NCBI GenBank assembly: GCA_019241915.1
Contig: JAFAWI010000420.1
Span: 1-5,524, forward strand
Direction: 5' to 3'
Length of the DNA: 5,524 bases
Source: Alphaproteobacteria bacterium
GTDB lineage: Bacteria > Pseudomonadota > Alphaproteobacteria > ATCC43930 > CGMCC-115725
Below the pieces are notes generated by a model. That model was not told the DNA's origin. It ran no database searches and saw only the letters and a list, made by a program, of their open reading frames with translations. Shown here one piece after another: positions 4,649 to 5,524 of this stretch (positions within the stretch are counted from its first letter, which is position 1; the number at the start of each line of letters is the position of its first letter). The translations under genes were made by a program, and so were the position numbers.

Positions 4649-5524
4649 ATGCAGGCCTGGTATCATTGCGAGAACACCTACCCGTTTGTGCCGCAGGAGG
4701 TGCTCGATGCCGCCGACTCGGTACGCGCGAACCTGCCGAACCGCTATTGCGACCCAAAGCTCGCGGCGCAGCTGTTTGAGGAATGCCTCGACGAGCATCT
4801 CTATTGCGACGAACTCGGCATCAACATCGTCTCGATCGAGCATCATTCCGGCATCAACAGCCTCTATGGCGCCTCGCCGATGATCCTCGGCATCGCCGCA
4901 CGCCAGACCAAGAACGTGCGCATCCTGTCGCTCGGCACGCTGATTTCGGTCCGCACCGACCCGGTGCGGATCGCCGAGGAATACGCCACTGCCGACGTCA
5001 TCTCGCGCGGCCGGCTCGAGATCGGCTTTGTCAAATCGGGCGATAGCGAGATGGTGTCGGGCAACGCCAACCCGGTCGGCTTTGTCGACCGCTTTTGGGA
5101 AGCGATTGACGTCATCAAGCTGGCGCTGACCTCGCAGAATGGCCCCGTCAGCTGGGAGGGCAAGCACTACACGCACCGCCATATCAACATTTGGCCCGGT
5201 CCCTACCAGAAGCCGCACCCGCAGTTCTGGGCGGCGACCGGCGACCCGGCGACATCGGCCGAGATCGGCCGGCGTGGCTACATCAACGCGCTGGTGCTGC
5301 GCGGCCCCGAGGCGAGCAAGCGCGCGTTCGACGCCTACAAGGACGCGCGCCGCCTCGCCGGCCTCTCCGCACCCGGTACCGACAAGTTCGCTTACGCAGT
5401 GCTGTGCGGGATCGGCGATACCGACGAGGAAGGCATTGCGGTGGGCAGCAAGACGCTGTGGTTTCTCAACACCAGCCTCAAGCAGGCGCCGCAGATGTCG
5501 AAATTCCTGCCTGGGCGCAACCCG
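4649..5524 (+). CDS. Luciferase-like (LLM class) flavin-dependent monooxygenase, C-terminus cut by window edge
   Basis: The first 292 codons of a bacterial luciferase-like protein; the frame is open to the right edge, and family members of this kind usually run to about 350-400 residues. An in-frame TAA at 4616-4618 and GGAG six bases ahead fix the ATG at 4649. Family-like features are the EHH motif (64-66), DPVR (104-107), the signature-like DVISRGRLEIGFVKSG (116-131), and the INIWPGPYQKPHPQFWAATGDPAT stretch split across about 179-202, which closes the barrel near the flavin. No signal peptide is seen. Such enzymes use reduced FMN from a partner reductase and O2 to oxidise small organic substrates. 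It does not resemble RutA closely in its N-terminus, so the pyrimidine ring-opening role should not be assumed. It is divergent from vapBC; substrate unknown. Confidence 0.88.
   Translation, partial: MQAWYHCENTYPFVPQEVLDAADSVRANLPNRYCDPKLAAQLFEECLDEHLYCDELGINIVSIEHHSGINSLYGASPMILGIAARQTKNVRILSLGTLISVRTDPVRIAEEYATADVISRGRLEIGFVKSGDSEMVSGNANPVGFVDRFWEAIDVIKLALTSQNGPVSWEGKHYTHRHINIWPGPYQKPHPQFWAATGDPATSAEIGRRGYINALVLRGPEASKRAFDAYKDARRLAGLSAPGTDKFAYAVLCGIGDTDEEGIAVGSKTLWFLNTSLKQAPQMSKFLPGRNP

Noticed and set aside
4559..5218. A 219-codon minus-strand frame opposite the LLM monooxygenase
   Set aside because: The plus strand encodes a well-conserved luciferase-like protein with its own ribosome site; the antisense frame shows no domain and would span the intergenic region.

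Overview
The window looks like chromosomal DNA of a GC-rich alphaproteobacterium. A Rhizobiales or Bradyrhizobium/Rhodopseudomonas-like host is my guess, based on codon use strongly biased to G/C at third positions, on protein family resemblances recalled from memory, and on an intergenic palindromic repeat typical of that group. No database search was possible.

Layout, left to right. (1) Positions 1-696, minus strand: the N-terminal 232 codons of a large protein that I take to be an alphaproteobacterial FAD / pyridine-nucleotide-type oxidoreductase; it runs off the left edge. (2) Positions 697-1044: a divergent intergenic region whose right half is strikingly AT-rich. It holds two overlapping candidate promoters, three helically phased copies of a 10-base motif, and small palindromes. 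(3) Positions 1045-2493, plus strand: an NCS1-family nucleobase/hydantoin-type permease. (4) Positions 2494-2605: a short convergent gap with a REP-like palindromic element. (5) Positions 2606-3850, minus strand: a complete M20-family Zn-dependent amidohydrolase of the N-carbamoyl-amino-acid hydrolase / beta-ureidopropionase / allantoate amidohydrolase group. (6) Positions 3869-4518, minus strand: a vapBC-type toxin-antitoxin pair with a 4-base ATGA overlap, only 18 bases upstream of the amidohydrolase. (7) Positions 4519-4648: a short divergent intergenic region. (8) Positions 4649-5524, plus strand: the first 292 codons of a luciferase-like (LLM) flavin-dependent monooxygenase, cut by the right edge.

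Taken together, the permease, amidohydrolase and the two oxidoreductases fit uptake and breakdown of an N-heterocycle (pyrimidine, hydantoin or ureide): import by NCS1, a redox step, ring opening by an enzyme not in this window, and removal of the N-carbamoyl group by the M20 enzyme. The substrate cannot be fixed from the sequence.

The most notable oddity is that the VapC toxin has valine where the first catalytic aspartate of the PIN domain is expected, while its antitoxin looks intact. The pair also appears to share a transcript with the metabolic amidohydrolase. I see no RNA genes, CRISPR arrays, insertion sequences or clearly novel multi-gene system.
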